From: Cheilinus undulatus | Taxonomy: Eukaryota; Chordata; Actinopteri; Labriformes; Labridae | Length of the DNA stretch: 64,000 nt | Assembly (NCBI RefSeq): GCF_018320785.1 | Contig: NC_054865.1 | Span: 45,034,898-45,098,897 of the forward strand | Direction: 5' to 3' | Part shown: one piece after another, positions 59,058-64,000 of the stretch | How the letters are laid out: every line of letters starts with the position of its first letter | Numbering within the stretch: the stretch's first letter is position 1 | Notes under the pieces: generated by a model | What the model was told of the DNA's origin: nothing | The model's input: the letters and a program-made list of their open reading frames with translations, nothing else | Database searches by the model: none | Position numbers and translations under genes: made by a program

Positions 59058-61206
59058 AGCTGTATCCTGGGATATGGCACATGGGAAACAACCTCTGCAA
59101 TTCAGTCTGATAACTTTTCCAACCAAAGGAACATTGTCTGCATCATCAGCAGACCAAAAACACATCTTTAAATTTAATTTTGTAATCTCAGGGGTAAAAA
59201 ACAACCAAAAAAATAGCTAACAGAGAGGGCAGTATTTGCGCAAAGGCTTAACATTCAAGTAATAACCGACAGATTTAAAGCAACCTTAGTTTGCCTGCAA
59301 TTGAGATAAGGGCAAGATAAAGGTGCCAGAAAACAGAGAAATAAATTATTTCAGTGGCTGATGCTCTATCAACTGAAAACAAAACATGCCAATTCAAGTT
59401 CACAGCAACATTCAGAAGAAACATTTTGCTACATTCAAGTGGAAAATGACAGCAAACAAAAACATGAGCACCAAGTAGCCGCTTTAAGGGGAGGCACAAT
59501 GATGGAAACCTGTAGATTATAGATGTATAATCAAAGATTTCTTTAACTTCTGCTGAGGCACAGAGCAGCGCCTGGGATCCAGATGCAACACTCAACTCCA
59601 AAGTGCTCTTCCCCATCCCATTTACACTCAATCTGAAACTCACCGGAGGCATTCAGTGTGAAATTCACAACCGCAAAGGACATATTGATTCAGATTTTCT
59701 ACTTAAAAGTTAACCTGGTGAAAAAAAGGCTTTTCTGTTCAAGATGTATTGATTTTTCTCTGAATATCCAACTCTAATACTGCCTCAAGTTATGTAGTGG
59801 CTGCAGATTAGAGCCTGTGACAAAGAGCAGGAGGTGGTCTACGAATTATTTTAACAGAACTTAAAGGCAACATGCAAGGCAACCAGTTTGTAACACGTGT
59901 CTGGTAACTGTAAATACATGAAGTGATGATGAGGTGGTACAGTCCTTCCGCTAAAGCTGTCCTTACCCTTTGATTTAACATCCTCTGTTGTCAGATCGTT
60001 ATCGGTAGGTGATGACAATCTTGTTTATGTACTGGGAGAAGGGGTACGTCCTGAGATGAACAACACCAATCCTGCCTATGCGACATATTTGCCAACTTTT
60101 TCCAATTCCCTGGAACAAAAAATATGGCCTCACTCCTAATTTGGTTTCAGGCACCAGAATTAAACAAATCAAGCTGTGACTCATTGACCTTTTAAACATA
60201 AATCAGTCAAGGATTATTTCAAAAATCTTGCAGGTCAAGGAGTGGTCAGACAGTTTTGCTTTTCATTTTCAACTAGTGATATCAGCATCCCTACATTTGT
60301 CTCTCTTATTAAATAAGAACAAAGGGGGGAAAGAGACGTATGACGATACTTGTAGGTCTAATTGAGTTCAACGATTTTAATTATGTGTTGATCCCTTTCT
60401 CCTCTTAAGATAGGTTAAATTAGCAAATACAGCTTCTCTGACTGCCCTCCAGAAAACCAGATCTAGGGAGAAAACACTGATGACAGGAAAACAAATAAAT
60501 GAGGGAAAATCATTTGCATAGTAGTGGATTAGAGCACTGAAAGGGTTTATCTCAAGTCAGTTCGTAAAAAAAAAAACAAAAAAAAAAACCTTTCTAAGGC
60601 TCAGCTTTAAAGAGAAAAATCATTTTACTTGTTCACTTTCTAGCTGTGATTGCAAATACCACCCTCATAGGACATCTGCTCATTAAATTAGAAGCTACAG
60701 AAGGCAGACAGCTATCTCACCAATAAAGAGCAGCTACATAATTGACTATTAGCACCTTTTGTGCTCCCTTATCAACAAGCTAGATTGATTTTTTTTTAAA
60801 TAAAAGTGTGTTTTGGCAGGTTTCTTGGCCAGAAACAGACCTAATCAGAGCCAAGAAATGGTCCAACACTTAAAGCCCTGCCATGTTGCAAACAGTCATA
60901 TTTACACTTTGGTTTTTGATTCAATCAAACCAAGACATGTGCAGTAGTGGTTGTTAAGAGGAGCTGCTGGTACATTTTGTGCCGATGGAGAGCTCCATAC
61001 TACCCGTTAGTGGTCGTTAAGCTTATTATGAGCTCAATGCTGCTGTTAAGTGCCAGAATATTTAATGGACAGATAAAAGCATGGTCTCTAGCTAGAAAGA
61101 GAACAAGCGCATTTCTCAATTTGTAGAACTTTTGATTCAAAATCTCTGAGGAAAAAAGCTGAGAGTAATTGACTCTACCTCAAAGAGCTGCATTGTTTTC
61201 ATTTAA
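59058..61206. other. Intergenic, nothing recognised
   Basis: A minus-strand frame at 59275-59652 (125 codons) has no splice context. Otherwise AT-rich with A-runs near 60567-60590. Confidence 0.4.
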
Positions 61207-62075
61207 GTTTGGCTCTGACTACATTTTTTGTCCATAACAATGACACCATGTCAGACTATGTGGCAAAAATCTTCTCCAGCCTTGGCTGACTCACTGACCA
61301 CACTACAAGAGTGATCCTGACCGCTCACTGTCATCACTACTGTCTCTGCGACTGTGTGTGAGTTTACAGGCTGTCAGGAAGGCGGGTCAGAGATCGTCCA
61401 TCATCGCTACAAAAAGGGGGATGATGAACAGCAGTGTTTCACTCTAAAAATGAGAAATAGCAAGGGAGGGACGATTGTGGATCATGGATTATGGATAACA
61501 GCTATGGACTTGATTCTATTTATCAAAAGGAGGGCATTATAGACTGGCTATCCTTTAAATAGAACTTTAGGCGTGAATGTAATGATGTCAAAAAATTTAG
61601 TCCAATAAGCCCAGGCAATGCATGCAGCAGGCTACATGGCAGCATAGGGGTTAGCTCTGTTGCCTCACAGCAAGAAGGTTTCCTGGTTCGGTTCCCAGTC
61701 CTTTCAATGAGGAACTTGCATGAGCTCCCCTGGCTTCCTCACGCCACCAAAGACATGCTCTTTAGGTTAACTGGTGACTCTAATTGTGAGTTGGGTTGGT
61801 CATCTCTACATGTCAGCCCTGTGATTGACTGGAGACCAGTCCAGGGTCAACCCCCTCAATGACAGCTGGGATACGCTTCACACACTCCTATGGTAGCCGT
61901 CAGGATTCATGTTGTTGACATCAAGTCAGGGTGTCAAACTAGACAATGATGAACAAAAAATTCTGACGTTAGTCTTGTTGAGTCATGGACGTGGGTGTCT
62001 TGGAACCTTCGTTGATGGGCTGTGATGTTGCCGTCGGGTCAAAACCTGGCTGAATTTGTGTAGTCTGAGCCGAAC
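61207..62075. mobile_element. PIF/Harbinger-like non-autonomous element, copy 2, interrupted by a SINE
   Basis: The left end GTTTGGCTCTGACTACA and the right end in reverse, GTTCGGCTCAGACTACAC, match each other and the copy at 24983-25647. The interior matches that copy as well ('tcctgaccgctcactgtcatc', 'gttgttgacatcaagtcagggt'). TAA precedes the left end, but the right duplication has decayed. Confidence 0.6.
61637..61893 (+). mobile_element. tRNA-derived SINE nested in the Harbinger-like element
   Basis: The tRNA-like head 'ggcagcataggggttagctctgttgcctcacagc' with a B-box-like GGTTCGGTTCCC is followed by a body ending 'gattgactggagaccagtccagggtcaacccc', standard in teleost SINE/LINE tails. 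It has no counterpart in the copy at 25 kb, so it inserted afterwards. Confidence 0.65.
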
Positions 62076-62094
62076 TCTACTCTACTTTGAAGCT

Positions 62095-62185
62095 TTAATC
62101 AATCAATCAATCTCGATCACTCTTTTTTGTCTGTTTAGTGCCAATTCATAACCATATTTATCTTAAGACAATTCACAAAGAGGGT
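62095..62185. repeat. Short interspersed repeat fragment
   Basis: The 'aatcaatcaatcaatc' run and 'agtgccaattcataacc...tcttaagacaattcacaaag' are the usual wording of a common teleost repeat end. Confidence 0.5.
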
Positions 62186-62625
62186 CGGTCTAGACTGTAC
62201 TCTTTAAAAGCCTCATAAGTGAAGAAAAACTGCCCGATCAGTGCTCTGTCCACTGCTCCTTATCAATGTCTGGTTTAAACTGTCAGAAGTCAAGTCCTCT
62301 TGTGATTGGCCGCCTGCACTTAATATATCTTTGGTGAAAGTCACCTCCTGGCATTCCCTGACTTCTCTGTCGCCTAGCAACAACATAACAGAACATGCTA
62401 ATGTCGTCAGCGCAGTAATGCCCGGCGTAACTTGAAATAGTATACAAAATAAAAATATTCTTTTAAATAGGTTTATATAAACATTGCATTAAAAATAGAA
62501 CCGTATCAAAACAGGATAATGAGTTCACAGTCTGTCCCTTAACCTCCTTCACCCTCCAGCTCCGCCTCCACCCATCTCCCCTCCACCTGCAGAGTTCATA
62601 GGTGAGGTCTCGCTGTGAAGAGGCT

Positions 62626-64000
<1,375 letters not shown>

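Noticed and set aside
59275-59652. 125-codon minus-strand frame
   Set aside because: No acceptor/donor context and no family resemblance; treated as chance.

Overview
The window is vertebrate nuclear DNA, almost certainly from a ray-finned (teleost) fish. The genes are split into short exons with GT-AG introns. Most non-coding sequence is repeats typical of teleosts: several Tc1/mariner families, non-autonomous hAT, PIF/Harbinger-like and piggyBac-like elements, tRNA-derived SINEs and microsatellites. There is no operon, no CRISPR array and no bacterial-type gene.

Layout. (1) 176-224, minus strand: an apparent first coding exon (signal peptide, then a GT donor) of a gene running off the left edge, with a TATA-like box and three TGAGTCA (AP-1/NF-E2-type) sites upstream. 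(2) 868-16290, plus strand: a complete CCDC81 gene, divergent from the first. I assembled it as 16 coding exons (about 676 residues, human about 650) with two N-terminal HU-like domains and a coiled-coil C-terminal half. Its upstream region has an inverted CCAAT box and an RFX X-box-like site, which fits a cilium/centrosome gene. Its introns hold Tc1, SINE, MITE and piggyBac-like insertions. (3) 16.5-54 kb: about 38 kb of transposon-rich intergenic DNA with at least seven Tc1-like copies, nested insertions with readable target-site duplications, a degenerate retroelement 3' end, a 1.15-kb higher-order minisatellite and a few exon-like orphan fragments. (4) 54301-56638, plus strand: a complete PRSS23 gene (secreted trypsin-like serine protease, 398 residues, two coding exons), followed 112 bp later by a 1.29-kb hAT element. 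(5) 62626-62865, minus strand: the last coding exon of a TMEM39A/B-family gene whose other exons lie beyond the right edge.

The genes are not functionally linked; they are chromosomal neighbours. CCDC81 and PRSS23 are also close in human 11q14, where ME3 lies between them. I see no ME3 here, and the TMEM39-family gene beyond PRSS23 is not part of the human arrangement.

Limits: exon boundaries come from reading frame, splice sites and remembered family similarity, without alignment. Transposon boundaries are approximate unless a target-site duplication is quoted. I found no convincing new biological system. The most interesting items are the transposon-in-transposon structures, the transposon-supplied polyadenylation signals after PRSS23, the X-box-like sites and several orphan exon-like segments.
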